From Ochromonas danica (taxonomy: Eukaryota; Sar; Chrysophyceae; Chromulinales; Chromulinaceae), in assembly GCA_015146655.1 (NCBI GenBank), contig VKHL01000040.1, forward strand, positions 62,001-126,000: DNA of 64,000 nt, given 5' to 3'. The notes beneath the pieces are model-generated. The model did not search any database. It was not told the origin of the DNA and saw only the letters and a list, made by a program, of their open reading frames with translations. Positions 46,173 through 57,199 of this stretch are shown piece by piece. Each line of letters begins with the position of its first letter. Positions within the stretch are counted from its first letter, which is position 1. The translations under genes and the position numbers were made by a program.

Positions 46173-47951
46173 CTAATGTGGATGAGAGCGAAGAAGAGCA
46201 CGAAAGGATGACGAAGTCTCTGCAGAGGCTGTGGGCAGCTCTGATTCTCTCCCTCTGCCCATCTCTTCGTCATTATCGTGAAAATCATGTATAGCATTAT
46301 CATTTCGGGGGTCGTTTTTCTCCACACTACTTGCTGAGTAACCAGATAATTCATTATGTGCACATTCTGGAGTGGCACTGCCAGCACTATTCGCTCCACC
46401 GCTAGCCATGACAGAAGAGGCGGCGACGTAGACAGTGGCCAGGTGGTGGAAGAAGAAGGCTGGAAGAAAGGCTTTCCACCCTTTCCTCTTGCGCATAAAG
46501 CGATTATGTAGACGCTTTCTTCGACTGATGTTCGAGACATAAACCTTGAAGAAGCGCACCTGTTCTTCTGTCGAGAAGCATTGCCTTTGCTCCGCGACCA
46601 GGATATAATAGAAGACTGCCAAGACAGTGGCCACGAGGAAGAAAGTCGTCGAGACGGTGACTTCTTTAGGGAAGACAACGAGAGTGATGATAGCAAATCC
46701 AAATACAACGAAGGCGAATATCGCGCCGGGAATACCCAAAGGGCTGCGGAAGAGTCTCTCCATGTTGCTGTACTTCCTCGCATAGATGACATAAGACACC
46801 ATAAGACACATGTACACAGGCAAAGAGCTCGCCATAGAGATAGTAAAGAGCACAGGGAGGTATGCCTGATGGTAGCCGTAAAAGAGGACGACCTCTGCAA
46901 TGTACGAGATAGCACAGACCGCGACCAAAGCATGCCAGGGCGTGTGATTCTTTCCATAAGTCTTCTTCAGCCATGTAGGGGCCAAGCCAGAGCTTGCCAT
47001 CGCATACAACTGGCGGTAGGCGGCGAAGAGAAAGCAATAAGCGGCACCGAAGATCGCCGGCGCGAATAACAAAGCGGCGTATCGTTCAGATATTTGAAAC
47101 AACCGTTTAGTACCTGCCGTGAGAGGAAGATGGGTGTCAAGATGATAGATATCGGGACTCAATCCTCCTAAGACAATCATCAAGGACAGGAAAAGGAAGA
47201 TCATCGTGAGAAGGCAAGCGACCAAAGCCCACGGAATGAATCGCCCAGGATCGCGCGCGTTGTCGCTGGTTAGAGTGACCACCTCCAAGCCTTTATAACA
47301 CCAACCACCAACTGAGAAATATTGCACAAAAGTCCATCCTCCTGGCCAGTGGACAGACTCTTTGTTGATCTCCGCCACGCCACAGTTGCCAAAGAGGAAG
47401 ACCAAGAGGAAGATCATCATCCACACAGCCATCAACGAGCCCACACGCCAAAACCAAGGCCCATCGAGTATCATAACGGGTAAGGAAAAGAGGTAGAAGG
47501 CCAGCCAATAGAGTGGCTCGAATGCGGTGGACGTCTGCAGGGCGATGGTCAGCACTCTGCCGCAGCCCGCGAGGATGGCCGCCACCAGCATGATGTACTC
47601 CATGGACTCGAAGAACCCCACCATATAGCCTACGAAAGGACCTAATACACAGCGGACATAGCCATAGGACCCTCCGGAGAAGGGCAGGATGGAGGCCATC
47701 TCGGCCACGCTGAGGGTAAAGCAAATGTACTGCACGCTGATGAAGACGTTGGACAGGAAGAACTCCCAATAGCCCATAGCAAACCCTGATGGCCAGAACA
47801 TAAGAGACTTGCCGAAGACCAGCATGACGAAGAAGAAGAGCTCGAGGAAGGAGGCTTTGTAGGCGCGAGGCAGAGACTTCTCGGAGGGAACTTTCCAGCC
47901 CGCGCCTATGCGTTGCAGTTCTTCCACTACATTCACCTCTGTTGCTTCCAT
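46173..47951 (-). CDS. APC-superfamily amino-acid/amine permease, paralogue 2
   Basis: Intronless, 592 residues, about 12 transmembrane segments. The hallmark PFSGGSYGYVRCVLGPFVGY and the later FRSPLGIPGAIFAFVVFGFA match bacterial ethanolamine and amino-acid permeases, and both are shared with the five-exon paralogue at 28318-30345. After the last helix comes a basic cytosolic segment (NISRRKRLHNRFMRKRKG), then a short hydrophobic stretch and a Ser/Asp/Glu-rich tail, suggesting regulation from the cytosol. The plasma-membrane proton pump in the same window could energise uptake, but that link is only general. Substrate unknown. A 12-bp palindrome lies 140 bp upstream of the ATG. Confidence 0.85.
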   Translation of the reverse strand: MEATEVNVVEELQRIGAGWKVPSEKSLPRAYKASFLELFFFVMLVFGKSLMFWPSGFAMGYWEFFLSNVFISVQYICFTLSVAEMASILPFSGGSYGYVRCVLGPFVGYMVGFFESMEYIMLVAAILAGCGRVLTIALQTSTAFEPLYWLAFYLFSLPVMILDGPWFWRVGSLMAVWMMIFLLVFLFGNCGVAEINKESVHWPGGWTFVQYFSVGGWCYKGLEVVTLTSDNARDPGRFIPWALVACLLTMIFLFLSLMIVLGGLSPDIYHLDTHLPLTAGTKRLFQISERYAALLFAPAIFGAAYCFLFAAYRQLYAMASSGLAPTWLKKTYGKNHTPWHALVAVCAISYIAEVVLFYGYHQAYLPVLFTISMASSLPVYMCLMVSYVIYARKYSNMERLFRSPLGIPGAIFAFVVFGFAIITLVVFPKEVTVSTTFFLVATVLAVFYYILVAEQRQCFSTEEQVRFFKVYVSNISRRKRLHNRFMRKRKGWKAFLPAFFFHHLATVYVAASSVMASGGANSAGSATPECAHNELSGYSASSVEKNDPRNDNAIHDFHDNDEEMGRGRESELPTASAETSSSFRALLRSHPH

Positions 47952-48854
47952 GCTGCTCTGATTAGTTTATTTTGATTTATACAGCAACGAGATATAAAAC
48001 CACTCTCAACCTGTGGATGTGGCATCGCGTTACGAACAATAAACAGCAGAACGATGAATGACTGTTTGCGGGCTTGGTTCCGTTGCGTGGATTCCATGGA
48101 ATAATTCAATGGAATGAGGAGGGGATTGAAGAAAGAAGGATGAGAAATGGGAATAAGTTGTCTGTTATTCATCCCGAGACGATACGCTATGATATGGATG
48201 TTGGGAGAGTTTCAACTGAAAGAATACATACATCATCAACGGGTAACAGTGAGAGACCCCAGTACTACTACGAATAACACTAACATTATCCCAGTTCAGC
48301 ATGTTACTCCTCAGCCACAACAAATCAATTAACCACCCCGAAAAACTGCGATCACAGTCACTGTAATAACGAAAAGAAGCCGTTAGCATCTACTGGAACT
48401 ACAATTAGCAAGCTTTCAAATGTGGGAATAACTAGAAGAAAGGAGGAGAGGCAATTGGTGAAGGAACTATTTGGATAGTATTTAAAGGAATGAAATGACA
48501 GGTGACTTACTGGCCATCAAACTGTTCCTTTTTGTAGATTATGCTGTACGTAGAAAGAAGCGGAAGAACTTCAAAAGGAAATTGGTGTTAGACTATGTGG
48601 GATCTGACACTGTAGATCCAGCTAGCAGGTGGTACAGAGCACTGCTAACCAACAATAAAGAGGAAAGTGAAGTGATGACTAATTAGTGTTATGAACATGA
48701 AGCTCGCATCACTTCTATTAATATAACAACAAAACTACCGCAGCGATAAACAATGTCATCTCTGTTGTTGCTGCGGACATGGCGGAAGTGTAACATTATA
48801 GTAAGACTGCCAGACAGGGAGTGCACAACTGCCAGCTGCTCGCTGCCAATTCTC
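47952..48854. other. Upstream region of the permease; no supported gene
   Basis: Contains the palindrome ATTCCATGGAAT at 48091-48102. A 63-codon plus-strand frame at 48495-48686 (MTGDLLAIKLFLFVDYAV start) and another around 48140-48277 look protein-like by composition but match nothing I recognise. If real they would be small lineage-specific genes; I do not call them. The right end is the 3' UTR of the glutamate synthase gene. Confidence 0.4.
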
Positions 48855-50689
48855 TCAAGGCCGGCCATTACTCAAATCAAAGAAATCATGCTGTTGTTCG
48901 TACTCCGCCACCAGGCGCTGCACCAGATATTGATGACACTTCTCAGCCACCCCACGACCTTCATTTATTGCCCACACAACCAAACTCTGACCTCGGCGAC
49001 AATCGCCTGCCGCGAAGACACCTTCTACACTTGTGCGGAAGTCTCCGTACTCAGCGTGAACGTTGTTTCGCTGGTCCACATCGAGACCCAACTTCTTGCA
49101 CAATGTCTGCTCAGGGGAGACAAACCCCATGGAGAGAATGACCAAATCCGCAGGCCATTCCTTCTCACTACCCGGCACTCGTTGCAGACCCTTGGGACCG
49201 GCTTCCATCTGTTGAGTCACTACTGAAGTGACTTTCTTGTTGGCATCTCCGCGAAACTCCAAGACCGACAGCGAGTATTGGCGAGGATCTTGATTGAAGA
49301 CTGCCAGCACTTCTGCATGGCCATAATCCATGCCAAATACACGAGGCCATTGAGGCCAAGGGTTGGTAGGAGCGCGCTTGTCTGGAGGTCTAAAGAAAAC
49401 CCTCTGTATAAGATAGAGTATGCCCCAAAGTAGTTCAGATGGGAGGATTGCCTACCTGGGCATGATCTCGAAGTTAACGATGCTCTTGCAGCGATGGCGC
49501 ACGGAGGTGCCAATGCAATCGGTACCCGTATCTCCTCCACCAATCACTATGACATCTTTTCCTTCAGCGGTAATGAAAGACTTGTCCCAGCCACTTTGGA
49601 AGGTTCCTGCTTGAGTCATCAACAAGCGCTTTTGATTCTTTGTTAGAAACTCCATAGCAAAGTGAATTCCTTCAAGATCTCTCCCCGGGACCGCCAGATC
49701 TCTTGGCATGGTCGAGCCAATACACAATACTACCGCGTCATGATTGGCCTTGATGTCGTGGATGTCGATGTTCACACCGATGTGTGCTTTGACGACGAAC
49801 TCAATGCCTTCCTCTTCCAATAGCTTAACACGACGAGCAACTTTGTCTTTGTCCAGCTTCATATTAGGAATACCGTAGATGAGCAGACCACCAACACGAT
49901 CTTCTCGCTCGTACACAGTGACCTTATGACCCAACTGGTTGAGACAATCCGCCGCCGCGAGTCCAGCAGGACCTGATCCAATCACAGCCACGCTTGTGCC
50001 AAGTCGAACCTATTATGATTTGAATCCCCAGAGGAAAAGTGATATTTCTTGCAATGTCCACACACAGAGAGAGAATAGCATACCTTGGGAATGCGCGGCG
50101 AAATCCACCCTTCCTCGAAGGCTTTGTCCACAATGGAATACTCAATATTCTTGATGGTCACTGGCGAATCAATGACTCCAGCCACACAAGCACCTTCACA
50201 AGGCGCTGGACAAACTCGTCCAGTGAATTCTGGAAAGTTGTTGGTTTTGCTCAGACGGTCCATGGCCTCGCGCCACTGCCCCTGGTAGACCAGCTCGTTC
50301 CATTCAGGTATTAAATTATTGACAGGACAGCCAGTGTATGTCTGGCAAAAAGGAGTTCCACAATCCATACATCGCGCTGCCTGGACAGTTCGTTCAATGG
50401 TGTCGTGTTGAGGCACTTCGTAGTTGATCTCATTCCAGTCAAAGATACGCTCCAGCGGATCGCGATAAGGCTCAGGATTTCGGTAATAATCAACAAACCC
50501 TCGCGCTTTGTCGATTTGTCCGAAGGTGCCATCTCTCTTCTTTACCTTGGGTGTGTTGTCTGTGTAGTCGTTATCCTCTCGCCAGATCTCATGACGTACA
50601 CCTGCAAACAACCTCGCCGTGGAGGTGGAATACTGCTTGGCCTTCCATATGGCAGAAAAAGGAGGGGTAGATCTCAAAGCTTGCCTCAT
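48855..50689 (-). CDS. gltD: Glutamate synthase small (beta) subunit, GltD-like, mitochondrial
   Basis: Three exons, 50689-50084, 50009-49456 and 49389-48855; 564 residues. It supplies NADPH electrons to glutamate synthase (GOGAT), which makes glutamate from glutamine and 2-oxoglutarate. The N terminus ([20 protein letters not shown]) is a mitochondrial-type presequence rich in Arg/Ser without acidic residues. Next come the two [4Fe-4S] cysteine clusters ([31 protein letters not shown]), the FAD-binding [15 protein letters not shown] and the NADPH-binding [11 protein letters not shown]. The region after the second intron, with [19 protein letters not shown], is the part usually seen in the C-terminal half of fused eukaryotic NADH-GOGAT, but here the subunit stands alone. 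The large subunit is not in this window. Confidence 0.9.
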
Positions 50690-51233
50690 GGAGATCAGCT
50701 CAGTGTTTCTATGTGGTGGATATGAGATAGTCTGGGTTGATGCAATGGGATGGGAAGCAATTGTCTGTCAAATGTCTGTCTCGGCTCTCTGTCTGTGTCT
50801 CTGTGCTGCACTTGCATCTGTCATTTTGCACTGTCCACTTTCGGGGATTTCGTCTTTTCGGAGACACACACTGTCACAATTCGGAATTGTGCAGTGCACT
50901 AGACTACAAGACATGGCAAGCTACTGTAGAACTTTAGCAATATAATATGGAGATGTTAGAATCCCAGGAATCATAGTTCACAGAAATCATTGTGTAGAGA
51001 CTACTCACACAGCTCAGGTGAAGGAGGCAGGAAAAAGTTGTAAGAAAAGACCACTAAAAAGATAATGCGATTGTTGCCAACATCAAAGACGAAAGCCTTG
51101 CTGAATATTCTTGCGACCAATCTGTCTTGACCAGCAAGAGTAATTTGCCATTGACAAGCATCCTCTTCGAGGAAGACCATAGGTCATTCCTCTTTCAATT
51201 TTTGCAAAGAAGACAACCACTGTATGTCCTCCG
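50690..51233. other. Intergenic region upstream of the GltD-like gene
   Basis: Between two minus-strand genes. It contains the promoter of the GltD-like gene at its left end and the 3' UTR of the secreted unknown at its right end. No gene recognised. Confidence 0.4.
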
Positions 51234-52081
51234 TTAATATCGTCTGAAAGATAAGAATTCTCGAGCTTTTGCATAGCTCTTGCGGGCCCAGGCATCCCAC
51301 TTCATTGGATCGTTAAGAATCCGACCGTCAACTTTCAGCATATTACTAAAGTCTTTGTCATCAAGGACAATCTCTCGCAGTCGTTCGATGCCATCATCAA
51401 GTTCTTCTCCTTCCATCCCTTCTAAGAATTTGTAGACAAAAATGGATGGCAACAGGTCCGCAACTGTTCGATAGAAACGGTCAGCCAGAACGACGATAAT
51501 GACAAGGACGAGGAAGGGAAGAACTTACTGGGTTCCAACGCATCCTTCAAGCGCTTGCGATCCCCTGTTGCAAGGGCTTCAATGACCTCCCTGGCACACA
51601 AGGGCAGGCCTTGGATGGTTGCATCGATCTTCTGAAGGTTGTTGTAGATGTTGGCCCGAGCATCCTCCAAACCTCTAAGAATATTTTCACGCAGTTCCTC
51701 AGGTTTATCGATGGCAATATTGTGGAGCTCGGATCTTTCTTTTAATAGCTTTTGGAAGTCATCCTCGTAGAAGAGTTCGTCAAAACTCGAAGAGAAGACA
51801 AATTCTCTGAGCGAACGCACAAACTCTTCGGTTACTTTCAGGAACGAGACAGTGGTCTGCGATATACCTCCAGAAAGTTCTTGGGAGAGGAATGTCTGGG
51901 GAACGGAGCCTTTCTTGTCAGTGTCAGGCTGGTGTTGACGTTGGTTCTTAGCTACTGCTCGGCCTCCGACCTCAGTACTGGGATTGACCCTCCAGAAGGT
52001 CCAGGTTCCTCCTTGGGTGGTACCAAAGAAACACAAGACAATGATCGAAACAAGGAGACAGAGTCTGCCAGGAATAACCAT
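51234..52081 (-). CDS. Unrecognised protein with N-terminal signal peptide
   Basis: Two exons, 52081-51529 and 51463-51234 (phase 1), 260 residues from the ATG at 52081. Residues 1-25 (MVIPGRLCLLVSIIVLCFFG) are a signal peptide. The mature part is mostly helical and charged. It contains SQTTVSFLKVTEEFVRSLRE, an acidic stretch ELFYEDDFQKLLKERSE, a segment LPLCAREVIEALATGDRKRL and, in exon 2, a basic/aromatic end (WDAWARKSYAKAREFLSF). No known domain is recognised. It could be secreted or plastid/ER-directed; there is no Phe at the expected plastid cleavage site. An in-frame upstream extension exists but lacks a signal-like start. It lies head-to-head with a secreted lipase, the two ATGs being 122 bp apart. 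Confidence 0.55.
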
Positions 52082-52203
52082 GCTTGCTTGGCGAAATGTG
52101 TTGATTTTTGTTTTTCGTCTTGTCAAGAGATTTCTACGAGTGCGAAGAAGACACTGCGAAGGGTTCAAACTCGATAAACTGGAGTTATAACCCATACATC
52201 GCG
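52082..52203. promoter_or_regulatory. 122-bp bidirectional promoter interval
   Basis: Two genes encoding signal-peptide proteins start at 52081 (minus) and 52204 (plus). The whole interval must hold both core promoters and leaders. No TATA box stands out. Confidence 0.5.
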
Positions 52204-53934
52204 ATGGAAACAAGACAACACTGCGGAACACAATCAATCACTGGGATGTATCTTCTTGGCCTTGTTTTGCTGGGATTGAGCCAAGCTGAGGCATTGCTCA
52301 ATGCCAAGGCTTGGCAGTCTCTACAGGAATATCAAGTAGCCTCTGATTTCCCTGAGACCGAAATTTTACAGCCAGAGAATCGCCCCAATACAGCCATTGG
52401 CTTCACAGGCGGAGGATCTCGTGCTTATGTCGCTGCGTTGGGTCACCTCGCAGGTTTACGCGATTTGGGCCTCTTGAAAAATGTCAAGTATATTGGCGGT
52501 ATCAGTGGAGGCGCGTGGGCCACCATGTCCTATGTCTACGCTCAGAGCACGACTGACGACGAAACCTTGTTGGGGCCAATCCTTCCCCCTGACCAGATTA
52601 CTGCTGATAATTTATACGCCATGGATCCTCTCTGCCTTCGTGCTAATGCTGCACCAAATCTTACTGCTATTGGCCTGAAGGCTTGGACGGCTGGTTTGGT
52701 GGACACTGCGGCCGATGCCTGGGCCTATGGAATTGCCAAGACCTACCTTGAGCCTGCTAACATCCCCACTGGAAAGTACTTTTCCTGGAACGATAATACA
52801 GTGAAGGATATCGTGGGACGTAATAAGGGTATTTCAAAGTCCGACTTTCTCGTTCCTAAGGGCTCCAAGCCATTCCCCATCATCGGCTCCACTCTCGTGG
52901 GACCTGCAGCTGGTGTTCCATACAATAGCAAGAATCAGAATTATACTCTGTTAGAGCTTACCCCCTTATTTGTGGGTCAGCTGAAGAACCAGGATGTGAC
53001 CTACTTGTACCCACCTCTCAATATACCCCATAAGAGACACATCGGCGGTGCCATTGAATCATTTGCGTTCAGTTTAGAAGGCAAAGCACCTGTCCTAGGT
53101 TTGTCTTCCGATAAGTCCAGCGATATATTGACCGTGCCCTCTCCAACAAAGAAGCTGGATCTTTCGCATGCTCTCTGTGCCAGCTCCTATGCTCCGGGCA
53201 GCTTCTTCAATTCATTGTCACCCAAGAATCTGTCCAATTTAGGCATGCATGTGGATTATTGGTCTCCATCTTTGGTCTGGCCTACCTCTGAGGATACTTA
53301 TTTGGCTGATGGTGGAGCATTCGAGAACATCCCATTGATTCCCTTTTTGCAACGCAAAGTGGATAGAATTGTTTTGTTCTTCACAGCTTCAATGCCCTTG
53401 CAGCCCAGCGACAAATATGATCCTTACACTGATCCATTGACCACTTCATCCATCACGGACACCCTGCCAGCATACTTTGGTCTTATTCCTCCCGAGAGTG
53501 GCTTTGAAAATCGTTCCTTCGAGTATGAGATGAATCAGGTCTTCCGCTCTGAAGATTATGCTGTGGTGGTCTCTGCTTTGCAGGCAGCTCAAGCTAAAGG
53601 CACTGGAATTGTCGCCAAGTTCAACTTGACAACAGTTGAGAACAAGTGGCGTGGTATTCCTGCTGGCTTCCAGGTGCAGATCATTTTCTCTTACCTAGGT
53701 CGCCTCAAAGAGTGGGAGAATCAGTTGTCCGCCGACATGCAAGCCTTGCTTGTTCCTAAGGAGGATGTAGACGATCTCAGTCATGATGTTGAAGATGGTC
53801 CCTTTAAGAGCTTCCCTCACTACGCTACTAAGGGTGGAGATATTCCTTTCAATCAGGCCAATGCCTTGGCGGACCTTACAGGCTGGCAGGTGGTACAGAA
53901 CGCTGAGCTATTCCGAGACCTCCTGCAAGGCTAG
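52204..53934 (+). CDS. Secreted cPLA2/patatin-like lipid acyl hydrolase
   Basis: Intronless, 576 residues. The N terminus (METRQHCGTQSITGMYLLGL...) is a signal peptide ending around SQAEA. The catalytic core has the oxyanion glycine motif FTGGGSRAYVAALG and the nucleophile elbow GGISGGAWATMSY with the active-site serine in GISGG. The catalytic Asp is in YLADGGAFENIPLIPFLQRK, as in the cytosolic PLA2/lysophospholipase type of Ser-Asp dyad. The size and the DGGxxEN form point to the PLA2c/lysophospholipase branch rather than small patatins. Likely role: release of fatty acids from phospholipids or glycolipids outside the cell or in the secretory pathway. Sequons such as NLT and NYT support glycosylation. 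An in-frame extension to 52108 lacks a signal-like start. Confidence 0.82.
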   Translation: METRQHCGTQSITGMYLLGLVLLGLSQAEALLNAKAWQSLQEYQVASDFPETEILQPENRPNTAIGFTGGGSRAYVAALGHLAGLRDLGLLKNVKYIGGISGGAWATMSYVYAQSTTDDETLLGPILPPDQITADNLYAMDPLCLRANAAPNLTAIGLKAWTAGLVDTAADAWAYGIAKTYLEPANIPTGKYFSWNDNTVKDIVGRNKGISKSDFLVPKGSKPFPIIGSTLVGPAAGVPYNSKNQNYTLLELTPLFVGQLKNQDVTYLYPPLNIPHKRHIGGAIESFAFSLEGKAPVLGLSSDKSSDILTVPSPTKKLDLSHALCASSYAPGSFFNSLSPKNLSNLGMHVDYWSPSLVWPTSEDTYLADGGAFENIPLIPFLQRKVDRIVLFFTASMPLQPSDKYDPYTDPLTTSSITDTLPAYFGLIPPESGFENRSFEYEMNQVFRSEDYAVVVSALQAAQAKGTGIVAKFNLTTVENKWRGIPAGFQVQIIFSYLGRLKEWENQLSADMQALLVPKEDVDDLSHDVEDGPFKSFPHYATKGGDIPFNQANALADLTGWQVVQNAELFRDLLQG

Positions 53935-54178
53935 TGCAGCGGCAGCATTATGATTATATTGCAACCCCTTTCAATAACGGTATTAAGGTGTATTTCGGGT
54001 GTATTCAATGACCTACAGTACGTTGTCCATATGTCTTTTATCTGGCTTCTGGACTGTGTGTGCACCACAAATCAATTATAAATAATAATGTGACGTGGTT
54101 TCTGATATATAATAGTATCATTTTAGGTGATGCACACAAACAATGTAAATTAATTCCCCATTACACAGGCAGCGAACT
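53935..54178. other. Convergent intergenic region
   Basis: 244 bp, AT-rich, between two facing 3' ends (lipase and MSH2). Probably 3' UTRs only. Confidence 0.4.
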
Positions 54179-56811
54179 TCAAGCTTGAAGCTTTGCGTGC
54201 TGATCAATCCATTGATCAAGACGATCTTTCAAAGCTGGCGCAGTAGATACATAGGAGATGATAGCAGCTCCCTCGCCGAGTTTGTCGAGAGCGTCTTGTT
54301 GGCTTTGTGCTTCCCTGCGCTGTTTCTTCGCAACGGATTCTCCATCTGCCGCTTCTTCGTGGCATGCGATGGATCGTTCCAGCTGATCGAGCTTTCTTTG
54401 TGCTATCTCAAGAACGGAGGAAGGGAAACGTGCTGATCGAGCCACAGGGACGCCGTAAGACTCCCAGCAAACACCCGGCTGCAGCTTGTAGAGCATGACC
54501 AATTGTCCTCCATCCATGTAGGCGGCAACATGTTGGTTAAGAACTCCTGCGCACTGATCTTGCAACGATGTAACCTCATGAAAATGTGTTGCAAACACCG
54601 CCAAACACTGTCTTTCATGTGCTAGGTGATATGAAATCGCATAAGCTAAACCAAAGCCATCGAAGGTGCTCGTGCCTCGTCCCAGCTCATCGATAATGAC
54701 CAAACTGTTCCTGGTCGAAGTCTGAAGAATAACTGCCGACTCCAGCTATCAACATCATTCAGGTCAGACAAGCAAAGTTACAGATTAGATCCTCATCACA
54801 CTCACTCACCATCTCTGCCATGAAAGTCGACACTCCCTTTTGCTGAGCATCGCCAGCACCAACACGTGCAAGAATGCTATCCACGATTGTGATTGTTGCC
54901 TCTTCGCATGGAACAAAGCAACCAATTTGTGCGAGGAGACAGATACATCCTAATGCTCGAATATAAGTACTCTTGCCGCCCTGCATAGCATAGCATTGCA
55001 TTGCATGACTGTGTTAAACATAATAACCACCACCACCACAACAACAACATGATCTAGCTTACCATATTAGGACCTGTTATAATCTGGAAGTGAGAACGGC
55101 CTCTCTCTAGATCATAATCATTAGGAATAAATGACGAAAGATGATCCATCATCTCCACGCATGGGTGTCGTCCACGCTTTACGTTGAAAATTCCACTGCC
55201 CTTTGGCAACAGCTTGGGTCGCACGTATTCCTTGGAACATGCTGAAAAAGCAGCCATGGCAAGTAGCACATCAAGTTCACCAATACACACAGCGACAGCT
55301 TCGAGAAGATTGAGATAGGTTGCCGCTGTTTGCACGGCCTGTGCGATAATCTCACTGGAGAGCTGGTCATACTCCTCACTTGCTTGGCGATAGCCTGAAG
55401 ATATGTCCTCCAATTCCTTGGTGGTCACATAGATGCCAGTCTTTTGAATCGCTAGAATTGATAGACCACGGGCTCCTCGAAAGGTAGCCTCTTGGTCGAC
55501 ACGGGGGCTGCGCATCACATGGCCATACATGGTGTGCTGCTCCAGTCGTAGATCTGGATACTTGTGTTGCAAACCCTCCGCTGTGGTATTGGCTTTCTCT
55601 TCCCAGGTCTTCATTTCACGGGATAGTACTTGTAGATCTTCTGAGAAAGTTGGCAGCAGACGAAGATGATCTGGTAGAGCTGAGAGGTCTAGCAGTGACT
55701 CCACCAACTCCTCGAACAACTTGAACTTGCCCATCATCCCTGCCAACGGCTTCTCGTAGAACTCCTCAAGAGACGCGGTAAGATTGCGAGCCGCACTATT
55801 GGTATTCTCAGCTTGTTCATTTTGCACTATTTGCTGAAGCACTGCGAGGAGAGAAGGCAAAGAGCGCACGAAGAGATAGAGACGGAAGATTTCCTCCAGA
55901 CCAGCAGACCCTTTGCGAAACTTTTGAGCTACTTGATCCAAATCAGGAACTGACTTTAATGGTCCATCTCGCAGTTGGTCTCTGAGGAGGTTGTGTTGGT
56001 AGAAGAGCTGTACGAGGTCTTGCCTCGCCTCGAGGCCGTCCAGATCGGTCAGCGGCTGTCGTAGCCATCGATTCAACAGACGACTACCCATCTTTGTGCG
56101 ACAGCGATTGAGCAATCCATAGATTGATCCATAGAGACTAGTGGAGGAGGAATAGGTGGACTGGCCGGGATCTACGCCTTCACAGAGGAAAGTGGAGGAA
56201 GAGGCCGAGGCGAAGAGACTGATGGCCTCCATCGCTGCACTGTCTAGCCGCATATACATATCCAGCGAAGCAAGCTGAACATTGCAACGACATTGTAGGG
56301 CATCCAGGTGGCGGAGATTTAACAGAGTCAGCAAGCACTCGAGGCAGTTGTGACTTTGTGACAAGTCGCAGTCGATCTTGTGGATGATGTGCTGCTGACC
56401 AGGCGAGAGAGATGACAGCACTTTCAGCGTGTCTGCCTTCTTCACAAAGGTAGCTTTCTTCACGGTGTGAAGAGAAAGGGCACGACTTTCTAGCAAAGCG
56501 TCGAAACGCTTGCCCAAGATTTTCGACCAGGAAGCTCTTTGCTCCTCGGAGACGTAGACCGCGGCAGGTCCCACTTGGGTGAGATAGGTGTCGAGTACTG
56601 ACAGTTGGTTGTTGTCCAGGAACTCTATCACAGTGAGCAGGTAGTGGTCGGGTAGGCGGGGGTCGCTGCCATCGCCACTGCCACTCCCCGCCAGCGAAGA
56701 CAAAGGCGCTGGACTTCTCTGCCCACTACAAGCACTGACTTTCACTTGTCCCTGTTGGAAAAGAAAACTTAACACCAAGAATACTTCCGATTCAGACTCT
56801 CCCTCCATCAT
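54179..56811 (-). CDS. MSH2: MutS homologue 2 (MSH2), apparently lacking MutS domain I
   Basis: Exons 56811-55063, 54980-54810 and 54745-54179, all phase 0; 828 residues. MSH2 pairs with MSH3/MSH6 to recognise DNA mismatches. The ATPase is complete: Walker A GPNMGGKSTY is built across the first junction, followed by [12 protein letters not shown], a [18 protein letters not shown] segment diagnostic of MSH2, and Walker [17 protein letters not shown]. Lever and clamp helices precede it ([36 protein letters not shown]). The N terminus begins directly in the connector domain ([24 protein letters not shown]), and no mismatch-binding domain I (~110 residues) is visible upstream, where only about 390 bp remain before the next gene. 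A 33-nt intron-like segment near the start, ending tccaacag, is in frame, so it may be spliced or retained. Confidence 0.9.
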
Positions 56812-56980
56812 CACAGGGTATTCTCTTCTTCTGATCCAAATTAGTTTCCACGGGTTTGCTTTCAAATTCAAAGGTTGAACGATAAACTCGTTTCTCTTCC
56901 CACAGCGCGTTCTTCTCTCTCTGCCCACACAAGCCGTTATGCACACGCTGTGTGCTGTGTGCTGTGTGTGTGTTCACACA

Positions 56981-56992
56981 CTAACCCTAACC
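56981..56992 (+). repeat. Short CCCTAA-type telomere-like motif
   Basis: ctaaccctaacc, under two full repeats. Listed because a longer one occurs at 34517-34537. It may be chance. Confidence 0.3.
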
Positions 56993-57199
56993 GTGTGCAG
57001 CAGCAGGGTGTTGGTGAGGGCTGGAGAGGGAGTGGAGAGAGCCCAAGTGACTGCTAGGCTAGACTGATAACTGATTGAGAACAGGATTGAGAAGGAGAAG
57101 GGAACTGTTCTCCTGCTCTGGAAGTTGCTCGCTGTCTTATTGGTAGAACTCTTTAGAACCTCCTTAACCTCTGCTTCTCTCCTTCTTCTGCCACTTTCC

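Noticed and set aside
46581-47069. Plus-strand frame of 162 codons
   Set aside because: Antisense shadow of the permease gene, with no family match.
48495-48686. 63-codon frame with a hydrophobic start
   Set aside because: No homology, no neighbours on the same strand and no splice partner with support. Kept as a note only.
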